DNA of 64,000 nt from Halobacillus naozhouensis (GCF_029714185.1 NZ_CP121671.1:2542001-2606000); one strand, 5' to 3'; positions 34,321 through 43,928 are shown, counted from the stretch's first letter. Notes: generated by a model not told the origin, from the letters alone. A program made the numbers and translations.

Positions 34321-35583
34321 CTATGCACCTTTTTTCGTATTTGGATGAGATACATTTTCCGGGTATCCGTAACCACCATGTTCACTTAAGTCAAGTCCCA
34401 TGACCTCCTCTTCCTCTGTTACACGAATCCCTCCCATGGCTTTATCCATCACTTTCAAAATAATAAAAGCTATCACAAACGCATAAAGACCACAAGTACC
34501 AACACCTAACAATTGAACACCAAGCTGTTCAAATCCACCACCATAGAATAAACCTGCCTGCCCTACAGTAGCTAATTCAGGTGTTGCAAATAACCCATTC
34601 GAAAGTGTGCCCCATACACCAACTGTACCATGAACAGATAAAGCAAAAATTGGATCATCTATTTTCCTTCTATCAAAGAACTTCATACTGAAGAACACTA
34701 AAAACCCGCCAATCAGACCAATAATGACTGCGGCCCACGGTTCAACAAAGGCACAAGAAGCGGTAATGGCAACAAGTCCCGCTAAAGCTCCGTTTAATGT
34801 TGTCGGAACATCCGCTTTTCCTGTAATAGCCCACACGACAAGCATGGCACCAACTGCCCCTGCGCCTGCAGCTAATTGTGTGTTTAGTGCTACATAACCA
34901 AAGAAGGCATCAGCTACACCAAATGTACTTCCCGCATTAAATCCGAACCACCCAACCCAGAGGAGGAGCACACCTAAGGCAGTAAACACCTGGTTATGGC
35001 CAGCAATGTCATTGGATGTTCCATCTTTATTATATTTACCGATGCGCGGTTTCAAAATAATTGTAGCAGCTAAAGCAGCCATCGCTCCTGTTAAATGAAC
35101 TACAGTTGAACCGGCAAAGTCCTGCTTCCCATGCTCTGCTAACCAGCCACCTCCCCAAATCCAGTGAGCAATTACAGGATATACGACAACAGAAAATAAT
35201 ATCGCAAAAATAACATAGGCTGATAATTTAGCCCGCTCAGCAAATCCGCCGAATGCAATCGTCATAGCAATTGCAGCAAATGCCAGTTGAAAGAAGAAGT
35301 CTACAGATCCTGCCAGACCTTCACCCATGGTAGTCGCGTCACCATAAAAGAAATTCGAAAAACCTATTAAAGCATTTCCTTTTCCATAAATTAATCCATA
35401 CCCTACAGCCCAAAAAACAAGTGATACAATACCGACCGTAAATACTGTCTTACCAGCAATATGCCCTGCATTCTTCATTCTTGTTGAGCCAGCCTCAAGT
35501 AAAATGAAACCACCTTGCATAAATAAAACGAGTATGGTGCAAATAACAATCCAAAGATTATTCATTAGAAAAATAGTGTCCAT
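34321..35583 (-). CDS. amtB: Ammonium transporter AmtB/NrgA
   Basis: This is an Amt/Rh-family ammonium channel with about eleven membrane segments over 420 residues. It shows MNNLWIVICTILVLFMQGGF at the start, the DFAGSTVVHLTGAMAALAAT signature (with the first pore-lining His) and ALSVHGTVGVWGTL (second pore His). The ATG follows AAAGGAG. There is no glnK downstream, unlike nrgAB of B. subtilis; tnrA follows instead. Two perfect TnrA/GlnR boxes precede it. Confidence 0.96.
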   Translation of the reverse strand: MDTIFLMNNLWIVICTILVLFMQGGFILLEAGSTRMKNAGHIAGKTVFTVGIVSLVFWAVGYGLIYGKGNALIGFSNFFYGDATTMGEGLAGSVDFFFQLAFAAIAMTIAFGGFAERAKLSAYVIFAILFSVVVYPVIAHWIWGGGWLAEHGKQDFAGSTVVHLTGAMAALAATIILKPRIGKYNKDGTSNDIAGHNQVFTALGVLLLWVGWFGFNAGSTFGVADAFFGYVALNTQLAAGAGAVGAMLVVWAITGKADVPTTLNGALAGLVAITASCAFVEPWAAVIIGLIGGFLVFFSMKFFDRRKIDDPIFALSVHGTVGVWGTLSNGLFATPELATVGQAGLFYGGGFEQLGVQLLGVGTCGLYAFVIAFIILKVMDKAMGGIRVTEEEEVMGLDLSEHGGYGYPENVSHPNTKKGA

Positions 35584-35601
35584 TAACACATAACTCCTTT
35601 G

Positions 35602-35618
35602 TGTAAGTTTTCTTAACA
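35602..35618 (-). promoter_or_regulatory. TnrA/GlnR box 1 (promoter-proximal, downstream of -10)
   Basis: TGTAAGTTTTCTTAACA matches TGTNAN7TNACA at every fixed position. It lies between the -10 and the amtB ribosome binding site, centred about 18 bases after the inferred transcription start. That is a position suited to repression. Confidence 0.8.
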
Positions 35619-35634
35619 TCATTCGTTATATATT

Positions 35635-35663
35635 AATGTATCAGTATCAAAGTATTCGCACAA
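35635..35663 (-). promoter_or_regulatory. amtB promoter
   Basis: The minus strand reads TTGTGC (35658-35663), 17 bases, TACATT (35635-35640). The weak match suits an activator-dependent promoter. The inferred start is near 35628. Confidence 0.6.
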
Positions 35664-35669
35664 TAAATA

Positions 35670-35686
35670 TGTGAGATAATCTAACA
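35670..35686 (-). promoter_or_regulatory. TnrA/GlnR box 2 (upstream activator site)
   Basis: TGTGAGATAATCTAACA matches TGTNAN7TNACA perfectly. Its centre is about 50 bases upstream of the inferred amtB start, the known position for TnrA activation at nrgA in B. subtilis. Confidence 0.85.
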
Positions 35687-35703
35687 AGGTATTTTCCAAG
35701 CAA

Positions 35704-35744
35704 AAAACCCCATCCAATCATCTATTTGGACGAGGGGATGGGGT
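35704..35744 (-). terminator. Terminator after the luciferase-like gene
   Basis: The minus strand has a 9-bp perfect stem ACCCCATCC/GGATGGGGT followed by six T, ten bases beyond the stop. It separates this gene from the amtB promoter region. Confidence 0.88.
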
Positions 35745-35753
35745 GTTCAATAT

Positions 35754-36755
35754 TTAATTAGATAGAATTTCCTCAGCTATCAGCTTATATGACTGAATAC
35801 GTTCGCCATAATCATAGGTAATTGTAATGATCATGATTTCATCCGCTAGATATAACCTTTGTAAGTCTATTAGGTTTTGCTTGACTGTCTTCGGATTACC
35901 AATTACCATTTTCTTCTTCATCTTCTCCAACTTTTTTTGCTCCTCAATACTAAACGAATATCGTTTGGCTTCCTCCACTGAAGGCACTCCTTTTCCTTCT
36001 TCTCCTTTACTACGTTGAATACCCCACAACAAACTACTCCGAGCTATTTCTTCTGCCCGTTCGCTTGTTTCTGAGCACATAACGGTTACGGCAAGAATAC
36101 AGTGAGGCTGCTGCAACATACCGCTTTGTCTGAAATTGTGTTTATAAGTCTGTATAATCTCGGGATCATTGTTATTACTCATAAAGTGTCCAAATGCATA
36201 GGCAGTCCCTTTTCCTGCTGCGAGCAGGGCGCTTTTCTCACTTGTTCCTAGCATCCAAACTTCCGGCAGCACAGCAGGTCGAGGTGATGCAGATACTTTG
36301 GAAAACAAATGATCTGAGGGAAAATCATGATTCAGGAAGTGAAGAAGCTCATCAACGGATTCAGGCATTCTTCGGACTTGTTCCAAAAAGTTATCTGAGA
36401 GTGCCATTGTCGCTTCCGCAGAACCACCCGGAGCTCTCCCAATTCCAATATCAATACGTTCCGGGAATAAGGTAGCCAACATATTATAAGTTTCGGCAAT
36501 TCTATATGGTTTATAATGGGGGAGCAAGACAGCTCCAGACCCAATTCGAATGGATTCTGTATTGGCTCCAATGTAACCTAACATGACCTCAGGGGCGGGA
36601 CAGGAAAAACCCGCAATATCATGGTGCTCCGCAATCCAATAACGTTCAAATCCCAATACCTCCCCAATTTTTGCAAGTTTCATGGATTCTTTTAATGCTT
36701 GCTCAGCTGTTGTTCCTGAAGACACAGGAGATTGATCCAATATACTTAGTTTCAC
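35754..36755 (-). CDS. LLM-class flavin-dependent oxidoreductase
   Basis: This 333-residue luciferase-like (alpha/beta barrel) protein begins (M)KLSILDQSPVSSG and has RYWIAEHHDIAGFSCPAPEV and IRIGSGAVLLPHYKPYRIAE, the signatures of the YwcH/MsnO8-type group. These enzymes use reduced flavin and oxygen on unknown substrates. The start is GTG after AGGGAGGAAG. A VOC-domain gene lies 53 bases upstream on the same strand and may be in the same operon. Confidence 0.88.
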   Translation of the reverse strand: MKLSILDQSPVSSGTTAEQALKESMKLAKIGEVLGFERYWIAEHHDIAGFSCPAPEVMLGYIGANTESIRIGSGAVLLPHYKPYRIAETYNMLATLFPERIDIGIGRAPGGSAEATMALSDNFLEQVRRMPESVDELLHFLNHDFPSDHLFSKVSASPRPAVLPEVWMLGTSEKSALLAAGKGTAYAFGHFMSNNNDPEIIQTYKHNFRQSGMLQQPHCILAVTVMCSETSERAEEIARSSLLWGIQRSKGEEGKGVPSVEEAKRYSFSIEEQKKLEKMKKKMVIGNPKTVKQNLIDLQRLYLADEIMIITITYDYGERIQSYKLIAEEILSN

Positions 36756-36808
36756 AACCGTCTTCCTCCCTTCTCTTAGGCGGCAGCTTCCGGAATATCC
36801 CTTCCTAT

Positions 36809-37180
36809 TTAACAGTTAAATTCGATTAGATTTCCATCTGGGTCACTCACGAATACTTGATGCCAATCTGTTTGATTATTCGGTTTATCAACGATTTCGA
36901 CCTGGTATCTTCGCATTCTTTTAATAAAGCTTTCCATATCCTGCACTCGGATGGCAAAATGACCGTCTCTTGAATCAATGGATGTGACACCTCTTAATGT
37001 TCTTCCCTCTTCATGTACAATTAAATGGATTTGCGTTTCTCCCACTTGGTACCATGCCCCGGAAAAATCAAAATCAGGGCGTTCTTCGCTTTCTTGAAAC
37101 CCAAGCACCTCTCCGTAAAACCGCTTCGCTCTCTTAATATCTGTTACAAGCAATGATACATGATGAATACCTTCGTACAT
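36809..37180 (-). CDS. Glyoxalase/VOC-superfamily protein
   Basis: The 123-residue protein has the VOC fold signature GIHHVSLLVTDIKRAKRFYG at the start, with metal-ligand-like residues His (HHVSL), Glu/His in the middle (IHLIVHEE) and Glu near the end (DPDGNLIEFNC). Family members include glyoxalase I, dioxygenases and fosfomycin resistance proteins. The substrate is unknown here. It is likely read together with the downstream flavin oxidoreductase gene. Confidence 0.88.
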   Translation of the reverse strand: MYEGIHHVSLLVTDIKRAKRFYGEVLGFQESEERPDFDFSGAWYQVGETQIHLIVHEEGRTLRGVTSIDSRDGHFAIRVQDMESFIKRMRRYQVEIVDKPNNQTDWHQVFVSDPDGNLIEFNC

Positions 37181-37284
37181 ATTACCGACCCACTCCGTTT
37201 CATAATTTTAGCTGGTTATCCCATTTTAACACCTTTCTGATTATTTCAATGGTTTCTAGCTCCTAAAATTATTTAATAAATTGA

Positions 37285-37329
37285 AAAAGACGCTAACCAC
37301 CTTCATATAAAATGGTGTCAGCGTCTTTT
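37285..37329. terminator. Terminator at the end of the sulfur operon
   Basis: A long stem (AAAAGACGCT with AGCGTCTTTT, inner CCACC/GGTG pairing) lies downstream of cysC and before the VOC gene promoter region. T-runs on both sides allow action in either direction. Confidence 0.8.
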
Positions 37330-37388
37330 CTTCTAAATCTTCATGCAATTTTATCAGCTAGTCTAATAACCCCTCCAATAGTAAAACA

Positions 37389-37994
37389 CTATGATGAAAG
37401 ATACCCTCCTCGTTTCAAATAATCCACGATTACCTGAACGGATTCCTCTAACGTTTGCTGATCCGTTTCTATTAAGACCTCCGGATTAAGAGGTTCTTCG
37501 TAGGGGGCATCAATTCCGGTAAACCCTTTAATTTCACCAGCACGAGCTTTCTTATATAAACCTTTCGGGTCACGCTCCTCACACTCTTCTACATTGCACT
37601 TCACATAGACTTCGATAAATTCTTTCTCGTCTAGTAATTCCCTAGCTCTAGCTCGATCCACACGGTATGGAGAAATGAACGCCGTCAGAGTTACTAGACC
37701 TGCGTCAACCATCAGATTAGCCACCTCTCCAATGCGGCGAATATTCTCCTGACGATCTTCAGGGCTGAAACCTAAATTTTTATTCAATCCGTGACGAACG
37801 TTGTCTCCATCCAAACGATAAGTGTGGACCCCCAGTCCATGCAGTTTCTTTTCTAGTGCTGCCGATACCGTGGATTTACCTGAGCCGGATAACCCTGTGA
37901 ACCATAGGGCAGCACTCTTATGATGATTTAACTTCCTTCTGTCCAGTTTGGTTACTTCTGAATCATGCCATACGATGTTTGTTGATTCAGTCAT
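37389..37994 (-). CDS. cysC: Adenylyl-sulfate (APS) kinase
   Basis: CysC phosphorylates APS to PAPS. The 201-residue protein has the P-loop GLSGSGKST (about 34-42), DGDNVRHGLNKNLGFS, and KGLYKKARAGEIKGFTGIDAPYE. Last gene of the sulfur operon, 111 bases after sat. The PAPS reductase (cysH) expected to use its product is not in this window. Confidence 0.96.
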   Translation of the reverse strand: MTESTNIVWHDSEVTKLDRRKLNHHKSAALWFTGLSGSGKSTVSAALEKKLHGLGVHTYRLDGDNVRHGLNKNLGFSPEDRQENIRRIGEVANLMVDAGLVTLTAFISPYRVDRARARELLDEKEFIEVYVKCNVEECEERDPKGLYKKARAGEIKGFTGIDAPYEEPLNPEVLIETDQQTLEESVQVIVDYLKRGGYLSS

Positions 37995-38105
37995 CTTTTT
38001 CCTCCTCGAACATTCATAGGTAGATCATGTGTTCAGATTTAGCATTTTAAATTAGAAGAAGACCGAAAAAGCCTTCCTCATATTAGAAAAATATCATCTG
38101 CTCAT

Positions 38106-39284
38106 TCAACTATTTTTTCTCATTCCTTTAATAAGTACTTCTGCAACTTCTGGACGAGAGAATTCTTTCGGTGGTTTCTCGCCATTACGAAGTTTTTCAC
38201 GTACCTTCGTACCACTGAGATGCACATGATGTTCCTTTCCGTGTGGACACGTTTTTGCCGTCCCCATGTTTTCACATTTCGTGCAATAGAACGCATGTTC
38301 AAACTTGAATACTTGAATCCCCAATTCTTTTTCAAATTTAGAAATGAATTCTTGTGCTTCATATGTGCCATAATAGTCACCTACACCTGCGTGATCACGT
38401 CCCACAATAAAATGCGTACAGCCATAATTTTTGCGGACAATCGCATGCAAAATGGCTTCCTTAGGACCTGCATATCGCATGGCTGCAGGATAGATTACTA
38501 GACGTGTGCGATTTTCTGGGTAGTAATTGTTTAAGATCACTTGATAGCTTTCCATACGAATGTCTGCAGGTATATCATCTGATTTAGTTTCACCAACCAA
38601 CGGGTTTAACAACAACCCGTCTACAGCTTCCAGGGCACATTTTTGAATATATTCATGTGCACGATGAACTGGATTACGCGTTTGAAACCCGACTACGGTA
38701 TTCCAGCCTAGATCGGAAAACATTTTCCTTGTTTGCAATGGATCAAGGTAAAAATCTTCAAATTCACCGTGGCTGGGACGATTTAATAAATAAACAGGAC
38801 CTGCAAGATGAACGTCCCCTTTATTATAAACATTTTTCACGCCGGGATGAGCCTCATCCGTGGTCCCATAAACACAACTTGCCTCTTTTTCCTTATCATA
38901 TGTGTACTTTTCTTCCAGTTTAAGTACACCATAAACCACATCATCATCCCCAATAAGCGCGATCTCTGACCCGATGTCATATTCATCCGCTTGCTGCTGA
39001 GTTACAGGTAATGTAATCGGGATACTCCAAACTGTTCCATCTTCAAGACGCATTTCTTCAACGACTCGAGTGTAGTCTGCTTCCCCCATAAAACCACTTA
39101 GTGGGCTGAATCCTCCGATAGCAATCAGTTCTAAATCCGACAGACTCCAGGCATTTAATGTTAATGACTTCAATGAACCTGCTTTGTTTAAATAATCTTC
39201 TCGCTGGGAACCAGTCAATTCCCGTATTACAAGCTCTCCTCCGTGTGGTAAAATGGTCGCTTCTTCAGTTTGGGTTACTGTCAT
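38106..39284 (-). CDS. sat: Sulfate adenylyltransferase (ATP sulfurylase)
   Basis: Sat makes APS from sulfate and ATP. The 392-residue protein has the QTRNPVHRAHEYIQ motif (HxxH), the GRDHAGVGDYYGTY motif, and a C-terminal cysteine/histidine cluster (FYCTKCENMGTAKTCPHG) like the zinc site of dissimilatory-type enzymes. It lies between cysI and cysC. Confidence 0.96.
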   Translation of the reverse strand: MTVTQTEEATILPHGGELVIRELTGSQREDYLNKAGSLKSLTLNAWSLSDLELIAIGGFSPLSGFMGEADYTRVVEEMRLEDGTVWSIPITLPVTQQQADEYDIGSEIALIGDDDVVYGVLKLEEKYTYDKEKEASCVYGTTDEAHPGVKNVYNKGDVHLAGPVYLLNRPSHGEFEDFYLDPLQTRKMFSDLGWNTVVGFQTRNPVHRAHEYIQKCALEAVDGLLLNPLVGETKSDDIPADIRMESYQVILNNYYPENRTRLVIYPAAMRYAGPKEAILHAIVRKNYGCTHFIVGRDHAGVGDYYGTYEAQEFISKFEKELGIQVFKFEHAFYCTKCENMGTAKTCPHGKEHHVHLSGTKVREKLRNGEKPPKEFSRPEVAEVLIKGMRKNS

Positions 39285-39343
39285 TAAACGAACCTCCTTT
39301 TAATTAATTGAATACCTTTAATTTGGCAACTTGACCCAAAGGC

Positions 39344-41062
39344 TTATTTATGAAAATCAAGACCGGAGCTGACTTCTTCAACATAACCAGCTCGAACAAC
39401 ATAATCTCCGAAGTGCTCATTTTCGCGGCGTCTTTTTCCATATTGCAAAAGAATCGGCTTTAACGTCTCTAAGATCTCTTCCTCTCCGATATTCTCCCGA
39501 TACAGCTTGTTTAGTCGATCCCCGGTGAAACCAGCACCCAAATACATGTTGTATTTTCCAGGAGCTTTACCAATGAAAGCAATTTCACCTAGAGCCGGGC
39601 GTGAACAACCATTCGGACATCCTGACATACGAATGATAATGTCTTCTTCCCGGATCCCTGCTTCATCAAGGATGTCCTCGATTTTGTCTAGTAGTACCGG
39701 AAGATATCGTTCCGATTCAGCCATCGCCAGCCCGCATGTCGGAAAGGCGACACAGGCCATAGAATTTCTGCGTAGGGCGGAATTTTGTTTCCCATCCGTT
39801 AGTCCATATTTATTGACTAGTTCCACGATCTCGGGCTTCATTTCTTCCGTGACGTTGGCGATAATGAGATTCTGGTTTGGGGTAAGCCTGAAATCTCCAG
39901 TATGAATCTTTGCAATCTCTCGCAGTCCAGTCATTAACGGATAATCTTCTGAATCATTAATACGGCCATTTTGGATAAACAGATTTAAATGCCATCTTCC
40001 ACTACCCTTGATCCAGCCATAGTGGTCGCCATTATGCTCAAAGTGGTAAGGTTTTGCCTCCCCAAGGTCCCAGCCTAATCTTGCTTGCAGTTCATGAACA
40101 AACCACTCGATCCCATATCTATCAATCGTGTACTTGAAGCGCGCGTTCTTTCGCTCTGAGCGGTTGCCATAATCTCGTTGAATCGTGATGATCTGCTCTG
40201 CCACCTTTACAATTTGATTAGCTGGACAGAAGCCAATGACTCGTGATAGTTGAGGATATGTAGTTGTATCCCCATGAGTCATCCCCATCCCTCCTCCTAC
40301 AGCAACATTGAACCCTACTAGCTCTCCATCTTCCATGACCGCAATGAAACCGAGATCTTGAGAAAAAATGTCCACATCATTAGACGGTGGGACCGCGATA
40401 CCGATTTTAAATTTTCGTGGCAAGTACACAGGACCATACATTGGCTCTATATCACCTTCTGCTTCACGGCTGTCCAGCACTTTCTCTTCGTCAAGCCATA
40501 TTTCATGGTAGGCTTTTGTCTTTGGTAATAGTTCTTCACTTAAATTTTGTGCCCAACCATAAACTTCTGTGTGAATGTCTGATTGATCTGGATTAACATT
40601 GCACATCACATTTCTGTTCACATCACCACAAGCAGCAATGGTATCTAACAGGGCATCATTGATTTCCTGCATACTTTTTTTCATATTCCACTTTAAAACC
40701 CCGTGTAATTGAAACGTCTGTCGGGTTGTCAGCTTCAGAGTTCCATTTCCATAAGTGTTTGCGAGGTTATCCATAGTTTGCCACTGACGGGGAGTTGCCA
40801 CGCCTCCTGGCAAACGCACACGAACCATGTACTGATAAGCTGGTTCCAGCTTTTGCTGCTTCCGTTCATTTCTTAAGTCCCTGTCATCCTGCTGATAGCT
40901 TCCATGAAACTTCAATAACTTTGTATCTTCATCAGGAATTCCCGCCGTAATGCGATCTGCAAAGCTTTCTGCGATTGAACCACGCAGGTAATTACTGTCA
41001 TCCTTAATCCTCTCCATGTCACTTGGGGATCCATGCAGGTGAGTATGTTCCTTTTCCGTCAT
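39344..41062 (-). CDS. cysI: Sulfite reductase [NADPH] haemoprotein beta subunit
   Basis: CysI reduces sulfite to sulfide at a sirohaem coupled to a [4Fe-4S] cluster. The 572 residues contain the cluster cysteines (CVAFPTCGLAMAES and MSGCPNGCSRP, near 430-480) and duplicated ferredoxin-like halves. The ATG after AGAAAGGAG is preferred to a start seven codons upstream. It follows cysJ by 55 bases. Sirohaem is supplied by sumT, sirB and the dehydrogenase encoded nearby. Confidence 0.97.
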   Translation of the reverse strand: MTEKEHTHLHGSPSDMERIKDDSNYLRGSIAESFADRITAGIPDEDTKLLKFHGSYQQDDRDLRNERKQQKLEPAYQYMVRVRLPGGVATPRQWQTMDNLANTYGNGTLKLTTRQTFQLHGVLKWNMKKSMQEINDALLDTIAACGDVNRNVMCNVNPDQSDIHTEVYGWAQNLSEELLPKTKAYHEIWLDEEKVLDSREAEGDIEPMYGPVYLPRKFKIGIAVPPSNDVDIFSQDLGFIAVMEDGELVGFNVAVGGGMGMTHGDTTTYPQLSRVIGFCPANQIVKVAEQIITIQRDYGNRSERKNARFKYTIDRYGIEWFVHELQARLGWDLGEAKPYHFEHNGDHYGWIKGSGRWHLNLFIQNGRINDSEDYPLMTGLREIAKIHTGDFRLTPNQNLIIANVTEEMKPEIVELVNKYGLTDGKQNSALRRNSMACVAFPTCGLAMAESERYLPVLLDKIEDILDEAGIREEDIIIRMSGCPNGCSRPALGEIAFIGKAPGKYNMYLGAGFTGDRLNKLYRENIGEEEILETLKPILLQYGKRRRENEHFGDYVVRAGYVEEVSSGLDFHK

Positions 41063-41117
41063 GAAAAATCTCCTTTCTATCAAACTGCCACTCTACTTTT
41101 ATAAATTTAGATCATTC

Positions 41118-42965
41118 TTAATATACATCACGCTGGTAACGTTTCTGCTTACGCAATTCAGCTAAATATGTTTCCGCTTCCTCTATACTCATCTGTCCTT
41201 CTTGCTCCAAAATAGTTAACAGAGTAGCTTCTACGTCTTTGGCCATGTATTTTTCGTCACCACATACATAAATAGCAGCTCCGTCTTGCAGCCATTGATA
41301 CAGGTCGTGACTTTTCTCCAGCATACGATGCTGTACATAGACCTTCTCAGATGTATCACGGGAAAAGGCCACATCTACTCTGGTTAGAATCCCTTCCCTG
41401 AGCCACCTTTGCCATTCAACTTGGTAAAGAAAATCGGTGACAAAGTGCTGATCTCCAAAGAATAACCATGATTCCCCTTCAGCACCTGTTTCTTCGCGTT
41501 CTTCAAGGAAAGCCCTGTAAGGAGCAACCCCTGTTCCGGCCCCGATCATAATGACTGGAGTATCCGGATTTTCAGGAAGTTTGAAATTTGAATTACGTTG
41601 AATAAAAACCGGCAGCGTGTCCCCAGGTTGTGATCGTTCCGCACACTGTCCGGAGCAGACACCCGTTCGTTTGCGCCCATGTGCATCATACCTCAGCGCC
41701 CCGACCGTAAGGTGTACCTCATCAGGATTCGCCTTTAAACTACTCGCAATCGAATAGAGACGAGGCGGAATTTTGCGAAGAATCGCAGTAAATTCTTCTG
41801 CCGTAACATTCCAAGGGCCAAAATCCTGGACTAAGTCAATAAGATCCCGCCCATATAAGTAGGCTTTCAATTGTTCCTGATTATCTGGCATGACAAGCTT
41901 ATTCAGTTCTTCATTTGCAGAAAGCTGTCCTGCTTTTTCAAGCAACGGTTTTGTTAACCCGGTAATTTCGAAAGTTGAAGTTAAGGCGTCACGCAATGGC
42001 CGCAATTCCCCTTGCTTGTTTACAGGAACAAGCTCTTCAGGGTCCCATTCCAACTCTTGGATCAGTTTAGCTACAAGAGCAGGATCATTTTCCGGAAAAA
42101 TCCCGAGACTGTCACCTGGTTCAAACTCAAAATTCGCGCCTTCTAGATCTAATTCAAGGTGGCGATTCTCTTTGTTTGACCCTCGGCCATTTAAATTCAA
42201 ATTTTCCAGGATTTCTGCCTTAAATGGATTTGACCTGGAATAGACCGACTTTCTAATGGATGTGTTTGTTTGCTCTTGCTGAGAGCCTTGCCCCTCCTCT
42301 GTATTCACCTGCTTCGCATTATTTAATGTAGCTAGGACTCCGTCAAACCATTCCTCTGCAGGCTCCTCAAAGTCCAGGTCACAGTCTATACGAGGATAGA
42401 TCCTTTTTCCGCCTAAATCCTCCAGTTTTTTATCAAAATCCTTGCCAGTTTGACAAAAGAACTCATAAGAGCTGTCTCCCAAGGAAAGGACGGAGTATCT
42501 GAGGTCATCTAATGCTGGTGCTCTTTTGCTATGTATAAAATCATAGAAAGCCATCGCATTGTCAGGGGGGTCCCCATCACCATGAGTGCTCGTCAGGATA
42601 AGTAAATCCTTAACCTTTTTTAAAGACTTGGGTTTAAAGTCATCCATGTCTGATAGTATTACCTTGTAATCTTGCTCCTTCAGCTTTTCCGAGATTTCCC
42701 CAGCCAGCGCTTCACAATTTCCAGTGTGCGAACCGAAAAGAATTGTCACTTCACGCGTTGCGGTTTGGTCGACTGTTAGTGAGGACGCTTCCGTCCCTGA
42801 ATCATTTCCAGTATCTGGTTCGGCTGTTACCGTAGATGCTGCCTGGGAACTAGCTAAGTATCCACTTAACCATATTTTCTGGCTTTCTGTCATCGACGGC
42901 AGAACCTGATTTAACAAGTCTGCCTGCTCTTGTTTAAAGGGACTATTCATTACCTGGAACTGCAA
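41118..42965 (-). CDS. cysJ: Sulfite reductase [NADPH] flavoprotein alpha subunit
   Basis: CysJ passes electrons from NADPH through FAD and FMN to CysI. The 615-residue protein has a flavodoxin domain (FGSHTGNCEALAGEI, about 80), the FAD motif RLYSIASS, and the NADPH-binding GAGTGVAPYRAFLEER with a C-terminal Tyr. The start taken is a TTG after GAGGTGGG, giving (M)QFQVMNSPFKQEQ, which matches the B. subtilis CysJ N-terminus from memory; an ATG five codons later has only a weak ribosome binding site. Confidence 0.96.
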   Translation of the reverse strand: MQFQVMNSPFKQEQADLLNQVLPSMTESQKIWLSGYLASSQAASTVTAEPDTGNDSGTEASSLTVDQTATREVTILFGSHTGNCEALAGEISEKLKEQDYKVILSDMDDFKPKSLKKVKDLLILTSTHGDGDPPDNAMAFYDFIHSKRAPALDDLRYSVLSLGDSSYEFFCQTGKDFDKKLEDLGGKRIYPRIDCDLDFEEPAEEWFDGVLATLNNAKQVNTEEGQGSQQEQTNTSIRKSVYSRSNPFKAEILENLNLNGRGSNKENRHLELDLEGANFEFEPGDSLGIFPENDPALVAKLIQELEWDPEELVPVNKQGELRPLRDALTSTFEITGLTKPLLEKAGQLSANEELNKLVMPDNQEQLKAYLYGRDLIDLVQDFGPWNVTAEEFTAILRKIPPRLYSIASSLKANPDEVHLTVGALRYDAHGRKRTGVCSGQCAERSQPGDTLPVFIQRNSNFKLPENPDTPVIMIGAGTGVAPYRAFLEEREETGAEGESWLFFGDQHFVTDFLYQVEWQRWLREGILTRVDVAFSRDTSEKVYVQHRMLEKSHDLYQWLQDGAAIYVCGDEKYMAKDVEATLLTILEQEGQMSIEEAETYLAELRKQKRYQRDVY

Positions 42966-43055
42966 ATATACCCACCTCACAAAATTCTGTTTAATTTGTA
43001 ACTAGTAATAGCATCACGTTCATTGTTTTGTGTGAATGTCCTTTCTCACACCTAA

Positions 43056-43874
43056 TCAATGGTTGTACAAGGCTATTTGTCGGACGTAACGTTCAAGAGC
43101 TACTACCATCGGCCCCATTTTGGGCTGATCAGGCTTAAGAACATTCAGCACCCCATTTCTGTTTAATTCATTTGCTGTCACTTTCCCAACCGCCACTGCC
43201 AACACCTTGTCGTTGAAAGCCTGAATGATTTCATGTTTGTCGCGACTTTTCCCAAATAAATTATTGACCTGTGTTTTACTTGTAAAGACAACGGCATCAA
43301 GTGATTGAGTTATGATGGCATTTTTAAGATTGTGTAACACCTCGGGAATTGGTTCTTCATAGGAATAAGGCTGAGACAGATAAACATGACAGCCAGCCTT
43401 CTCTAATTCCTCCTTGAGCTTTGCATCATCCTGACTATAAACTTGTAAAAAAACCTGGGTCTGCTTGCGATCTATTTGTTCATCGGCAAATGTTTTCAGG
43501 ATACTTTCCATTGTCCCATCTTCGGAGACCAGACTGACTTGGACAGCATTGCTCTTACACCAATTCAGTGTCTTTTTCCCGCGAATTGCTACTCGCGTTT
43601 CATTTAACTTTTCAATAAATGATGAGTAAAGCCCCACTTCTACTGAAGAGTCAGCCAAGGTTTTAGCTCCTATACCTGTCGTAATAATGGCCCAATCAAA
43701 TGGTTCAAAAAGAAAATCCTTTATATTCTGTTGGCTAGTTTGTTCGTTTAACGTTTGTTTTCCTTGGATGGGATAAACTACCGGTTTTCCGCCTTTTTTC
43801 TGGATCAAGTTTCTTAATGACTCAGCACTTCGATCAGCAGCGACTCCAATAAGTTTTCCATCTAACCAGTTCAT
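43056..43874 (-). CDS. Second uroporphyrinogen-III synthase-like protein
   Basis: The 272-residue protein has the HemD fold pattern: NWLDGKLIGVAADRSAESL at the start, FDWAIITTGIGAKTLAD near 70, and AVVFTSKTQVNNLF plus VAVGKVTANELNRNGV in the second lobe. It diverges strongly from the hemD at 16057. Set between sirB and cysJ, it probably supplies uroporphyrinogen III to the sirohaem branch. It might instead be a degenerate or regulatory paralogue. The ATG follows GGAG at 8 bases; the longer reading adds six residues. Confidence 0.82.
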   Translation of the reverse strand: MNWLDGKLIGVAADRSAESLRNLIQKKGGKPVVYPIQGKQTLNEQTSQQNIKDFLFEPFDWAIITTGIGAKTLADSSVEVGLYSSFIEKLNETRVAIRGKKTLNWCKSNAVQVSLVSEDGTMESILKTFADEQIDRKQTQVFLQVYSQDDAKLKEELEKAGCHVYLSQPYSYEEPIPEVLHNLKNAIITQSLDAVVFTSKTQVNNLFGKSRDKHEIIQAFNDKVLAVAVGKVTANELNRNGVLNVLKPDQPKMGPMVVALERYVRQIALYNH

Positions 43875-43928
43875 AACTCGTACTCCTTTCAATTAATTCC
43901 TTTCTTTCGCTGCTGAAGAATACATCAA

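Noticed and set aside
41118..42980. A longer cysJ start at 42980
   Set aside because: The TTG at 42965 has a well-spaced GAGGTGGG and gives the MQFQVMNSPF start expected for the family.
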